DNA of 64,000 nucleotides from Edaphochlamys debaryana. Taxonomy: Eukaryota; Chlorophyta; Chlorophyceae; Chlamydomonadales. The position numbers and the translations under genes were made by a program. Where the stretch lies: the NCBI GenBank assembly GCA_016858145.1, contig JAEHOE010000128.1:1-64000 (forward strand), in the 5' to 3' direction. Shown piece after piece: positions 35,816-47,287 of the stretch (the first letter of the stretch is position 1; each line of letters begins with the position of its first letter). Under the pieces are notes generated by a model. It was not told where the DNA came from. It did no database searches and worked only from the letters and a program-made list of their open reading frames with translations.

Positions 35816-38800
35816 ATGGCCGCCCCTCCGACCCAGTGAGCGCGGTCGGGCAGTGAGCACTGGGGCGCTGCGACGGGGCAGGCTGGCGCCGCGCAGGGGC
35901 AAACGGCGGCGCGAGCTGTGCGCGAGGGGACTGCGCCTGGCGCGCCTGCTGACGGACTCAGAGCGCAAGCCAGGGCGCCACGTATGCCCCTGCTCCGCCT
36001 TCTGCGTGCTGGCTTGCACTTGAGCAGGGAGAGGCACGCCCTTGAACCCGCTCCCGGCCCCCCTTGCCGCTCGCCGCTGCCAGGCCGAGCGTCCGCGAGC
36101 CGCGCCCCCCTCCGCCCCCCCTGGCGCCCAGCCCCGTCAAGGCGCTGACCGCCTTCGGCCAGATGGCCAAGGTGGGACCCGGGAGGAGCAGGGAGTTTAG
36201 GGACCCTGTTGTGGAGCCGGGCCAAGCGGGCCCAGAACAGGAGCAAGCAGCAGCGGCAGCGACCATACATGTGACGTGTGCTTATGCCCGTACACCAGGA
36301 TGTGCTGTACGGCAACAAGAGCGAGGGCCTGTTTGGCGCCGCGGGCACCGCCAAGGTGGCTGTGAGCAGCGTGACGGCCTCGGGCGTCAACTTCACCACC
36401 ACCGCCATGACCCCGTGGGTGGGGGCCAAGGGGGGGGTGCAGGTAAAGGGTACCAAAGGGCTGAAGGGGGAAATGGCGGTGTGAGTGGGAGACTCGGTGC
36501 GGTTGGTGTATGGCTCCTTAGTAGATAGAGGGGTAGCATGCGCTGGCCTCCGCCCGCAGGCCGTGGGGAACCGGTACCCGCTCCACCGCCCCCTCCGTCC
36601 CCCGCCTCCCGCAGCACCGCGGGCGGCTCGCTGACCGGCCAGGTGCTGGCCTCCTACGCCTCCAAGGACGGGGCCTGGCTGGGGGACGTGCTGCTCACCA
36701 AGAGCGGCATCGCCGAGGTGGTTGGGTGGGGGCTGGGGGGCAGCGGGCAGGGGCCAGGAGGCGGCGGCGCGGCAGCCGCCCAGGGAAGGGGATGTCGCGG
36801 CGCAAGGGATGCGCTCCTGCACGCCACCACTCGTCCTCAACCTCTACTGCCTTCGACGGAGCAGTGCTAGCCTTTGCACCCCCTCGTCAGCCACCCACAC
36901 ACCGGCAAAGCAGGGGCCTGTGTGTGCAACCTCACCCTGCAAGCACCCCTTTGGCAACCCCCCATGCAACCCCCCGTGCAACCCTCCTCCTTGCAACCCC
37001 TCTTGCAAGCACTCTTGCAATCCCCCACTTGCAAGCACTCTTGCGCAGCACTCTTGCACCCCCCTCTTGCAACTCTTCATGGCAACCCCCTTGCAACACC
37101 CCTCTTGCAACACCCCGTGCAACCCCCCGTGCAACCCTCCTTGCAACCCCTCTCACAAGCACTCTTGCAACCCCCCTCTTGCAAGCACTCTTGCGTAACA
37201 CTCTTGCAACCTCCCATGTACCCCCCCGTGCAACCCTTCTTGCAAAACCCTCTTGCAAGCACTCTTGCAACCCTCCTCTTGCAAGCACTCTTGCGAAGCA
37301 CTCTTGCAACTCACTCTTGCAACCCTCCATTGCAACGCACTTGCAACACCCCTCTTGAAACCCCCCGTGCAACCCTCCTTGCAACCCCTCTCACAAGCAC
37401 TCTTGCAACCCCCCTCTTGCAAGCACTCTTGCGTAACACTCTTGCAACCTCCCATGAACCCCCCCGTGCAACCCTTCTTGCAAAACCCTCTTGCAAGCAC
37501 TCTTACAACACCCCTCTTGCAGCACCCCGTTGCAACACCCCTCCTTCCCCCACCACCCGTCCTTCAAACACCCTTTGTAACCACCTCTTGCAACACCTTC
37601 TGCAGCCCGCAACCTCCCATTTAAACACCGTTCAACTGCCCATCGCATTACCCCGTTGAAGTAACTCGTACGCCCTGCCTCCCCCCGGCCCCAGGTGACC
37701 ACCTCCTACGGCTTCACGCTGCCGCCCCCGCCCCCCCGCGACGGCGAGGGCGAGGGCCGCCCCCCCTCCAAGCCCGGGCGCCTGGCGCTGGGCGGCATCG
37801 TGTCGCTGCCCGCCCTGTCGGTGCCGGAGCAGGCGCTGCCGCCAAAGGTGGAAAGCAGGGCTGAACGCTGGAGGCGTGAAGGGGCACAGCGGGACCCACA
37901 CGCAAGCTGCCTCCGGCCACCATCTATTTATCTTCCCGTCAGTGTCCTCCGCGGTTTCCGCAACCCTGTTACAATCGCTGCCTCCCGCTCCGCTCTCCAC
38001 CCCCTTCCCCAGCTGACCGTGGACTACGCCGGCCGCAATCTGCACGTCAAGACCTCTGCCACCGCCACCGCCCGGCCCCTGCTGACGGCCGCAGTGGTGG
38101 CGGGCGCGGGCAGGGTGCGTGGGCCGGGGGTGGGCAGCTGGGAGGCCATACCTGCAGAAGCCAGCTGCCTGCGTCCGCCCTGTTCGGGAAGCTTGCTTTC
38201 CCGTGCTATGGAGTGCGGACCACGCGTGTGATGGGCCCTCAGCCCTCTTACTCCTCGACCGCACTGGCCCCCCTCCACAGGTGGCTGTGGGCGGCGATGC
38301 GGTGGTGTCCACCTCCCAGGGCCCCACCCCCCGCGTCACCCGCTGGAGCGCCGCCGCCGCATGGGTAAGGGGCGGGAGGGTATGTGCGCTTGTGCAGAGG
38401 TGCCTTGACGCCCAAGCAGCCCAGCTCCAGGTCCACACCTCCTCCGTGTCCACCTCCGCCCCCCGCACCCCACTCCGCCCCGCAGCACGACGACCGGCAG
38501 CACGTGGGGCTGACCCTGGCGGGGGGCGGCGCCACCGCCACCCTGCTGTACGGCTACAGCCTGCAGGTGGGGGAGGAAGGGCCTGGGGGGCTGGGGAATC
38601 GGGCAAGGTGATGCCCTCCGCAAGCCCTGGAGCATTGTGTCCCTCCTGGTCCGACATGCCTGTGACGACATGCCTCGATTACGCGGCGTGCTGCCCCTGC
38701 TGTCCTCCTCCGCAGCCGGGTGTGACGCTGGGCGCTGAGGCGGTGGCGGATGTGCGCTCCGCCGCCGGCCTGGTCAAGGCGGCGGGGGGGTCGGGCGCGG

Positions 38801-39562
38801 GCGCGGGCGAGGTCGGTGTCGCTCCGGTGCCGGTGCCCCGGCCCCCGCCCTCCTTCGCTGTGGGAGCCAGCTTCAAGCTGCCCGCGCGGAGCAAGGTGAG
38901 GAAGAGGGCGTGTGCGCAGCGCACGATGCGGGAGGGAGGAGGGAGGTGTGTGCCGGCGGCAGTGCGGACAGGCTAGCAGCGGGACTCGGTACTGTTGGGC
39001 TCGAGTGCGCCCTCCTGATTTGCTTTTGCACCCCTGCTATTGCCCCTGCAATAAGCCTGCCGCCCCAACCCTCCAGAACGGCTCCTCCTCATCCGGCTCC
39101 TCCAGCGGAGTGGTCAAGGTCAAGGTGAGCGGGCGGCGGGTGGGGGGCCGGGAGGGCTGCCTTTCCCACCCTCAACCCCCGTACCCCTCCCCTCTCCGTC
39201 TCCCCCTCCCCCCAGGTCTCCTCCACCGGGTCCGTGTCCCTACTGTACCGGGACGTCCTGGCGCAGGGGCCCAGCATCACACTCACCGCCGTGGTGAGCG
39301 GGGGGTCCGGGGCAGGTTCGTGCGAAGCCGTGAAGAGCCTCCGTCTGAGCAACGGGGGAAGGGAGCAACACGTGGGAGGCGGTGCCGGCAGTGCGCTCGG
39401 CGCGCCGGCCCATACCGGGATTACCGGCAGTGCTTCTCTGGTACCACCTCGACGCCGACCCGTCACAACACCCTTCTTCCCCCCCGCCACCGCCGGCCCC
39501 TGCAGGTGGATGGCCGGGACCTGGCCAAGGCTCCGCGCCTGGGGCTGTCCATGGACATCTGA
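35816..39562 (+). CDS. VDAC-type mitochondrial outer-membrane porin, divergent
   Basis: Twelve exons join in phase: 35816-35835, 36132-36171, 36299-36480, 36615-36717, 37695-37847, 38013-38114, 38281-38364, 38486-38566, 38716-38895, 39077-39124, 39216-39293 and 39506-39562, giving about 375 residues (VDACs are usually about 280). The N-terminus (MAAPPTH, then FGQMAKDVLYGNKSEGLFG) fits the VDAC N-terminal helix entering strand 1. Alternating strands follow, for example VAVGGDAVVSTSQG, HVGLTLAGGGATATLLYGY, PGVTLGAEAVADV and FAVGASFKLPA. The end (VSSTGSVSLLYRDV, then LTAVVDGRDL and LGLSMDI) matches the C-terminal eukaryotic-porin strands. Loop inserts (PPPPPRDGEGEG and a Gly/Ala loop) lengthen it. 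Role: metabolite and anion passage across the mitochondrial outer membrane, inferred from the family. Exon 3 ends at GT|GTGAGT, which is required to keep phase. Confidence 0.75.
36905..37640 (+). repeat. Intronic C-rich TTGCAA minisatellite (porin intron 4)
   Basis: This is an array of CCCCTTGCAACCCC and CTTGCAAGCACTCTTGCAA-like motifs filling most of the 977-base intron 36718-37694. A sub-block of about 220 bases is repeated almost exactly (about 37135-37290 and 37375-37510). It is the reverse complement of the G-rich family in the MSH4 introns, so here the C runs lie on the coding strand. Confidence 0.85.
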
Positions 39563-41078
39563 GCGCCCGGGGAGGCGAGCACGCAGCGGGGGGGTGCACC
39601 TCGTGTGGACGGAACGCGCTAGACCAGCGCAGGACTGAAGGAACGGCGTGGCACGCTACTGAAGAGCAGCGGGGCAGCTCTGCGCCGTGTTGCGCGGGTC
39701 GGCAGGGACCTGACCGGGCGGGACGGACCGCCAGCAACGGGGGCAGTGACGGGCCGTAGCTTGAGACGTCGAGGGGCAGGGCGGTGGCTATGGGCGTTGT
39801 GAAGAGATCAAGGAGGGGTCTGCTGCTGCGAGAGGAGTCTGGAAGGCTCTGCTGTTGTGTTGTCGTGGGTTGTCAGGCTTGAATGTAAAGCAGACATGGG
39901 CTTGTTTGGGTGCACCGCTTCAACATGCATCCTTAACCTTACGCATGCCGGCAGCAGCAGCAGGCGGGAAGAACCCCTGCGCCCGGCCTGCTCCTGCTGC
40001 GCGCCCTTCCCAACAACGGATCCGGCCGACAGAACCCCCTGCAGCCCTCGGCCGATTCAAGCAGCAATCCTGCCACACACACATACGCTATGAACCAGTA
40101 TCAGCAAGGTCCTCCGCCTCCGCAAAGCGCCAACCGGTCCTGCTGGACAGCTCAGACCGGCGTACCGCCCACAGCCCCTAAACGCTACCTCGACGTCCGG
40201 CTTGCCGCATGTCGTTCTCGACTGCCTAGTCCGTGGAACACATACCGCGTCCACAAGGCAGGTGCACCCGACCTCCCGGCCCGTGCCCTCACCTCCACGT
40301 CTTTAACACACAGCCCACAGTGTCTTCGGCTAAACGGCATCGCGCCACCCCTGCTGATCCCAGGTTCCCATGTCGGGCGGCGAGCGCCGTCACGCCTTGC
40401 CGCTCGACCCCACCGCGCGCTCACCATCGCGTAGTATCCTTCCGCCCGCCTAACCCACGCCATGACCACATGCGTCTCCCTTCCTCCATTGCTTTCTCGT
40501 TGCTCCTGCCTCCCACCTCTCATCGACTCCGCTTCCCCCGTCGCTCAAGCGCATACCCCGCATGGCATGCGTGGGCGTTAGAGCCCTGAGGGGAGGCCGG
40601 CCGGCCGCTCAGCACGGGACGTCGCCGCCACCGCTCCTTGCGCCACAGGCGCCGTCCGCACCTCCAAGCGGCCATTGCAAGCGCCCCCGGCAGAGGTGCT
40701 TTGAGGGCCGGCGCCAGAGGCCAGACCCGGCCCGGCTTGGGCACCCTGGCGCCGCCCACTGGCTTGCACGGCAACCCGTCGCTACAGGCAAACCCGTGGC
40801 CTCCAGCACCCTTGCCGCTGGGGGCCCTGCTGAAAGGACCCGAATGCCGTCTCGAGCAGGCGCCGTCAGGCGCTGCGGAAGCGGCCGTGTCAGGCCCCGC
40901 CGACTCCGCCGCAGCCGGCCCCCGGGTGGCGGCACGGCTCCCAGGCCTAGGCGCCACCCGCAAGCTCTGCTGCGGCCCCGCCAGGCCTTGGGCGGCTTCC
41001 CTCTCCCGAGCGGCGCGAGCTGGGCCAAGGTGCAGCGTGCGCCTGCCGGGTGCCCGGGGCGGGCTCCGCTCCTGCGCC
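39563..41078. other. Convergent 3' intergenic region
   Basis: This lies between the porin stop (plus) and the SUMO-protease stop (minus). Open frames here on both strands have no recognisable domains and look like chance frames in GC-rich DNA. It contains the porin poly(A) signal at 39884-39888. The region 39900-40560 is less GC-rich than the genes. Confidence 0.45.
39884..39888 (+). terminator. TGTAA poly(A) signal for the porin gene
   Basis: TGTAA lies 321 bases after the porin stop codon, the algal poly(A) consensus. Confidence 0.5.
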
Positions 41079-44000
41079 TCACACGTCCACGCGCAGGCGC
41101 AGCAGGCGGCTGAGCACGCGCACGCGCAGCGCCTCCATGTCGGGCTGGTCGAAGTCGAAGGGCACGCCGGCGCCCAGGCGGTCCGCGAACATGATGGCGA
41201 AGACGCCGCAGTCGCAGCCGTTGCGCTGCGTGGGGATGGCCTTGGGGAACTCCACGCGCCACTCGGCGCGGTTCCAGCTGGGGGGTGGGAGGAGAGGAGC
41301 GGTAGGGACAACGGCTTGGACAGAGGTTTGTTGTGCCATGTGCAACCCCGGAGTAGTGGAAACAGCGCGTAACGCAGGACGGGGCGTGCTCCGGGCCTCG
41401 TCCGTCCCGCTCCCTGGGTCCCCCGATGCCCCATCTCCCCCTCCCGGGGCTCACTCCTGCTTGAGCTTGTCCTTGGCCTCGTCCACCACCCAGGAGATCA
41501 GCGCGTCCGCCAGCACCCGGTCGTCCGACTGGGGGTGGGGGAGGGGAGTCGGAGGGGAGGCAAGGTTGAGCGGGGTTGCGCCATCTTGCGAGGGCTGAAG
41601 ACCAGACTCGCTGCCTGGGTACACCAGCTCAGCGTCCCTTATCGCTGCGTCGCGCCCCAGGGCCCGTCCCTCCTGCATTGCTTCCCCCTCCACTCCCTCC
41701 CCCTTGCTCCCCCAACCTTGAGCGAGTCGTAGTAGCGCACGGCCTTGGCGCGCAGGTCCACCTCGGCGCAGGTCCAGTGCACGCCCTTGTGCACGGGCAG
41801 GATGATGCGGTCCAGCTCCAGCACCAGCGGGGACTCCTGGGGGCGGGAGGCGGCCGAGGAGGAGGGAATGGAGGAGCGCAGCAGGGGGTGGCCATAAGCC
41901 AGCGCTCCTCCTCGTCCGGTCCCGCGCAGCGCACCCTGACTTTTCTGGCTTCCCCCCGTGGCCCACATTGCCACGACGCTGCCCGCCCACCTGCAGGTTG
42001 TTGCGCAGGCGCGCGGGCAGCGTCCAGCGCCGCACGTTGGCGTAGTTGTAGCGGCCCTCGTCCTGGCGGGGGTGGTGGTGGAGGGGTGCAGAGGAGGGGC
42101 AGGGGTTGGTGATGCATTGAGTCAAAGGGTGGATCTGGCTTCCACACAGTCGTGCGCGCATGGGCGGACTGCGCCGGGCCTCCGTCACCCCGGCCCCCTC
42201 ACCCGGTAGAGCTTGTTCCAGAAGAAGGAGTTGAAGAAGTGGCAGCGCGGGGCGGTGGGGGCCTTGAGCCGCCGCAGCCGGGCGTCGCGCTCCTGCGGGG
42301 AGGGGAGGGCGCACATGCGTGGGGCAGCGAGGAGGCAGGCTTGCGCCAATCGGAGTGCTATAAGCAGCCGGCCATGGGCTGTCTGCTCCAAGCTATCATC
42401 CCGCACCCGCCAATCTCCCTGTAGACTGGTCCCCGCACCAGCAGACTGCCCGCTCCGAGCTCCTTTCGCCCCACCTGCAGCAGCAGCATGTAGAGGTTGA
42501 TGGCCTCGTCGTTGAGCCAGGTGCCGCTGGCCATGCACTGCAGCTTCTCGCGCGTGAGCTTGATGTCGGTGGCGGGGTTGGGCGCGAAGGCCAGCAGCAC
42601 CTGGTGAGGACAGGGCGGGACAGGGGGCAGAGGGTGAGGGAGGGGCTGAGCTAACGGCAGAGCCGGGCTACAACTGCGATGCTCCTTGGGTTGGGCACAG
42701 TGCGTACACGACTGGCAACGGGCCGCTCTGCCTCCCGCACTGTCCCATGCCGGGTGCATTGCCGTGTGCATTGCCAAACCCCTCCCGCTCTCCCCTCCTC
42801 TCCTCCCCTCTCCCGCACCTCGGCCAGGGGCAGGTCCGGGTCGAACACGCGCACCCAGTCGGTGCGCTCCGCCGGGGTGGCGGCCCGCAGCACCGCCGCC
42901 TCCATGCCGCCGTACTGCTCGTCCTCGCCCACGTCCACGTCACCCTGCGGGGGAGGGGCGGAGGACAGGGGGCGTCAAGGGTAAGAGCGGTGCGTCATAC
43001 GGGTGCATGCGCTCTGGCGCTCCACGCTGCAAGGTGCAGCCCTCCCGCCTCTGTGTACACCTCCCGCCCCCCCTGCTCACCTCCTCCACCTCCTCCTCCT
43101 GCTCCTCCTCGCCCTCCTCCGCCGGCCCCTCCTCCTCCTCCTCCTCGTCGCTGCTGATGAGGTCCATGACGTCGTTGTCAGCGGGGGCGGGGGGAGGCCG
43201 CGCAGGCGCACGGCCCCGAGCCGCGGGAGCAGCGGCCGCGGGCTGCCCGGCAGGCGGCCTGCGGGCAGCAAACGGCCGCAGAAGGCCCTGGCTTGGCACA
43301 CAGCGCAGGTACGCAAGCAGCACCTAGATGTCTTGAGGTAGAGCGGGGGTGGACGCAGGGGCACGCACCTTCCAGGGCCGGGGGCTGGTGCTGCGGGCCG
43401 GGAACCGCTAGGTCCAGCGGCGAACCCTGAAGGGGCTGGCGGGGGGGCTCGCCGAGCTTTCGCCGCCTCATCTTGCGCCTGCGCAGAGGGATGGCGGGGC
43501 AGGGCTATCTCAAGGTGGTGGGCATCGCACCATTGCCCTGGCGCCTCCATCAGGCCAGCTCGTATGCCTTCCTTGGTGCCCATCTCTGCATACCCCACCC
43601 CGCCGCCCACCTTGAGGGCTGCCACATCCCTGCGGGTGGCCTCCTCGCCGTCGTGCCGGATGCGCGCCGTCGCAGCGGCATGCGCAGACATCTGGGTCAG
43701 GGAGAGGCGAGGGGTAGATGCAAGGGGCCTCAGTGACCCGCCTGCCAGTGCCAACAGCGGCACGATCACCGCGCATGTCTTCCACAAAGCCCGCTTACGC
43801 CTGTCCACGGGACCTGTCCTCTCCGGCGTCTCCCTCCCAAGCCTGTAATTCCCAGCCCTGCAGTCCTCACCCCGCACCTTCTTGTCCAGAGCGTCTACCA
43901 CAGCCCCAACGCCCGCCGCCTGAGACACGGCCAGGGAGGCCCGGGCCGCCGCCCCGCCCGCCGCCGCCTGCACTACCGCCCCGTCCGGCCCCGCCCTCCG

Positions 44001-45488
44001 CCGTGCTGCCTCCACCCGCTCCCGCAGCTGCGCCGACAGGGCCTTGGCGGCGCTGGTGGCGACCTGGTTCTGCTTGTAGGAGGCGGCCAGGCCCTCGTCC
44101 TCCTCGGCGCCCAGGTAGCCGCCGTACTCCACGCGGGGGCCGCCGGCGGGGCGGAGAGGCCGCGGGGCCGCCTACAGGGAAGGGAAGGGCCCACAGACTT
44201 AGGGAATGCGATGTGGGTCGCGCATAGCTTGGCTGGTGGAGGTTGCTTAGCTTGACTAACAGCCTGCACCAGCAATTGTAGCCCACCCCGCCCTCCTCGC
44301 GTCTTGCCGACCCTGCACCCTACTCGTCTGCCTGCCCGGCCCCGTGCCGTGCCCACCTCCATCTGCCGCGTAGCCGCGAGGAGCCCCTCCGCCGTCAGCC
44401 CCGGGGCCGCCACGCCAAAGCGGCCGCCCACCAGCTCCTGCCCCATGTCCCTCCACATGGTGGGGAATCGCAGCGGCGGGGCGCCGGAAGGGTTGCGGGC
44501 TGCTAGGGGCGCAGGCGCCTGTGGAAAGGACCGCGGAGGCCAAGTGAGCGCGGCCCTCCCTTGCTGCCTTAGCCATCCCTCCCACCCACAAATGTCACGA
44601 CCGGCACAGCTTCAACTGTCAGTTTCAAGGCCGCACCTGCCAGCCAGGTGTGGCCGCAGGTGGGTTGCCCCCCGCGGCCCACCCCGGCGAGGCCCCTCGA
44701 AGCCCCGTTGGCGGCGCCCCAAAGCGTGGGCCGAGCGCCTGTCCGCCGCCGAGCCCCGTCCGTGTACCCGGTACAGCCGGGGCCTGACCCAGTAGGGCTG
44801 AGGGCGCCGGAGAGGGGGCTGCAGGGGGCCGGCCGGCGGAGCCGAGGTGCAGCTTGCCGAACTGCCGGGTGGCGGCGCCCGGCGTGAAGCTTAGCTGCCG
44901 GGGCCCCAGGGATTGCGGCTCGTGCGGCGTAGCTGCCGGCGCTCCGCTGGGCGTGCCAGAGACGGCTTGGTAGAAGTTGCCGGTGCCGCTCGGGAGTACG
45001 GCGTTCTGAGCGCGGTATGGAGTGGCGCCACCCTGGCTGGTGCTTGCGTGCCCGTTGGCGGGAGCCGCTGGGCCAGCGAGGGGTTGCGTGACCCGCTGTG
45101 CCAGAGAGGCTGATGCGCCCCGCCCCACATACGCCGACTCGTAGAGCTGCACGGAGGCCACGACTGGACGCCCAGCAGCGTCCGCTGGAGCCAGCTCGCG
45201 GACGCGCTCTGCCATGAAGAACTCCGTGTTCGAGGAAGCCGCAGGCGAAGGCGAGGGCGCATGGGCTGCTGCTAGATCAGCGCAAGCCAGATCCCCAGTC
45301 GCCATGGCTTGCTTAGCGTCCTCTTGGCGCGCTTGGCCGGGGTCAAAGATGCCTCCCCCGACCAGCGCTTCTGGTCGGCCCTCGGCCCCAGGCAGCTCTG
45401 CCTCATCGCGTGAGCGCTTGCGGCCACTAATAGGCGTAATGCCCGTGAGCGTGCGCGCGACCTTCCCAAAAAGTTCGAGTAGACCCAT
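41079..45488 (-). CDS. Ulp1/SENP-type SUMO protease (peptidase C48)
   Basis: Thirteen exons join in phase: 45488-44637, 44518-44357, 44171-43878, 43691-43611, 43478-43369, 43258-43081, 42944-42819, 42600-42475, 42292-42203, 42062-41991, 41836-41717, 41528-41455 and 41277-41079, giving about 827 residues. The C-terminal catalytic domain shows WLNDEAINLYMLLLQ, CHFFNSFFWNKLY, then the catalytic His in LPVHKGVHWTCAEVD, Asp in VRYYDSL, and Gln and Cys in TQRNGCDCGVFAIMFAD. That completes the His-Asp-Cys triad with its oxyanion Gln. The N-terminal half is Ala/Pro/Gly-rich and disordered, with a likely basic signal (GRKRSRDE), a coiled-coil-like stretch around AAKALSAQLRERVEAA and a Glu run (SSDEEEEEEGPAEEGEE). 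Family role: maturation of SUMO or removal of SUMO from targets, often at the nuclear envelope. Confidence 0.9.
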
Positions 45489-46511
45489 TGTCGCGCTCTA
45501 GCTTTGCCCTAACTTGTAGCCATGGGGACCCGCGGCATTTGTATTGGCTTTGTGAATAGTGTTATGTGTCCTACAGCGTCCATATGGCGGGAAATATGCC
45601 GTGTCAAATGTGCAGCCCACTCCATTCCCCATTCGCCCTCCGGCCAGCCCACTCCATTCCCCCTCCGCCCCGCCGCACCCGGGGGGCCGCAACCGCGTAA
45701 GAGGTGTGGTTCTGTGGGACATATCTACAGCGACATCAGGGCTGGACAAGCCTGGGCTAGGGGTAGCTGAGGGGCTGACCGGGGGCCTGGTGGGCAGGGG
45801 TGGGCCTATGGGGGCTGAGGCAGGGGTGGACGCTCTTCAGGCCCGACAACCTGCTATCAACGCGTTAAAGCTCGGTTGGAGTATAGTGCGCCCACGGTCA
45901 CCACGGGGAATGGGTCGCGTAGCAGATGGGGGGGGGGCTGAGCCCTCGTTTGCCGCCCCCGTGGGGGCCCCCGCTTGTCAGGCCCTGCGCATTTGGCTGC
46001 TTAACCCGCAGGGGGCATGGTCCTACACACGTCAACCGCGTGCATGGGCCTCGGGCGCTCGGTTGCGTATTGTGGTGTGCAGTTTGGGTGTCGCAGGCAA
46101 CGGCCGCCTTGCTGTTGGGTAGGGCCCAGTCGACTCGTGAGAAGGGCAATGGGGCATTTCACGTGCCACCCAACTGCCATCTTGCTGTCGTCGCGGCTCA
46201 ATACGGCCTGCCCAACGAGCGTCCCGCCTCCGCTGCCACTATAGATTGATGCCAAGCCGAACTGATCCGCTGAACTCATGAACCCGCGGCTCTCACCAGG
46301 AGCGGATTCAATAAGTCTTCTATGACTAAGACAACTTGCCGAAGCTGACCACGTACTTGATCCTCACCATTTCATATGCATGCCGGAGCAACCTGCCCAG
46401 CTCACAAAGCTGTCACTGTCGTGCTTCTGATTGTCATGGTGCACTCCACATTCCACTGATGCCCTCCTTGCAGCCACCCTGACACGTCAGTGCATCCCCA
46501 CACGCCATCCC
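45489..46511. other. Intergenic, no gene recognised
   Basis: This is upstream of the SUMO protease (minus strand), so it should contain its promoter. A 14-15-base direct repeat (GCCCACTCCATTCCC) occurs twice between about 45618 and 45660. The stretch 46240-46460 is less GC-rich. Open frames here have no family features. Confidence 0.4.
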
Positions 46512-47057
46512 TCACACGTCGGCCTCCCCATAGAACTTGCGCGGCACTTTCCGGGCAGTCCGGCGCAGCTCCAGCCCCCGCTCCTGCCCCTGCTCGTCAA
46601 CCGCCTCCCGCACCGCCGCAGCGGATGCCGCCACGCTGCCGCCGCGGCGACCCCTGCCGCGGGGCCGACCAGGCGAGCGGGCCCCCACACGCTCGGGCGA
46701 CTGGTCCGGAGAGGCCGCGGCGCTCCTGCCGCGTCCCCTGCCCCTACCGCGGCTGGGCGAGCGGCCACGTCCGGGCGAGCGACCGCCGCGCCTCGAGCGG
46801 AGCGGCGAGGTCGGTGGTGAGGCAACGGGTGAGCCAATGCTCGGAGCGACAGCCCCGGTCGGTGCTACGGCCGACGCCCTGCCGCCCTCGCCAGAGTCGG
46901 TTGCCAAGCGCCTCCTGCGCGGGAAGACGCTGCTCGGCCTGCCCTCTCCTCCTTCGGTCCCGGGCTCCCGGCCCTGGGCGGCTCCTCCCGCCGGCTCCGT
47001 GTCGTCGGAGCCGGTCACGGGGGCCAGCCCCCCCAGCGCCGGAGGCCCGGCCTCCAG
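46512..47057 (-). other. Open frame continuing after the TGA of the alternative MOT2 exon
   Basis: Immediately after the TGA at 47058-47060, the same frame stays open for about 180 codons to a stop at 46512. It reads as a basic Ser/Arg/Gly/Pro-rich sequence with [19 protein letters not shown]. In DNA this GC-rich such a frame can arise by chance, and the opposite strand is also open. It is most simply 3' UTR of the transporter gene. Confidence 0.3.
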
Positions 47058-47144
47058 TCACGACGTCTCCTTGCCGCCCACGGCGTGTGGCGCACTGCCC
47101 GCCGCCGGCTCGGGCGAGGCGCGGATGACCCACTCCAGGCGCAT
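47058..47144 (-). other. Possible alternative last exon of the MOT2-type gene
   Basis: After a CTCCCAG acceptor, 28 codons and a TGA read MRLEWVIRASPEPAAG and so on. They resemble the regular last exon at 47386-47288 (SRLERLISARPEAA) in phase, length and sequence (R-L-E then I-x-A-x-P-E-x-A). This suggests a duplicated terminal exon that could be used alternatively. Confidence 0.45.
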
Positions 47145-47287
47145 CTGGGAGCAAGGCAGGCGGCGGCGCAGGCGGAGCGGAGGGCGGGTTGGGGGCAGGG
47201 GCCGCACGGCCGCAACCAAGGGCAGGGCAGGCTGGGGTGCTGGGCGGCGTGTGGGGGCTGGGGGCCGCCGGACCGGCCCCACGCGGC

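Noticed and set aside
40562..41434. Possible plus-strand genes opposite the 3' end of the SUMO protease.
   Set aside because: They overlap the conserved catalytic exon on the other strand, and their translations are Ala/Arg/Pro-rich without domains.
46512..47018. Independent SR-like gene.
   Set aside because: No start codon with supporting context, no RRM or other domain, and both strands are open; better explained as the 3' UTR of the transporter.
47058..47060. TGA as selenocysteine.
   Set aside because: MFSD5/MOT2 proteins are not selenoproteins, the site lies at the very end after homology stops, and no SECIS-like hairpin was identified by eye.
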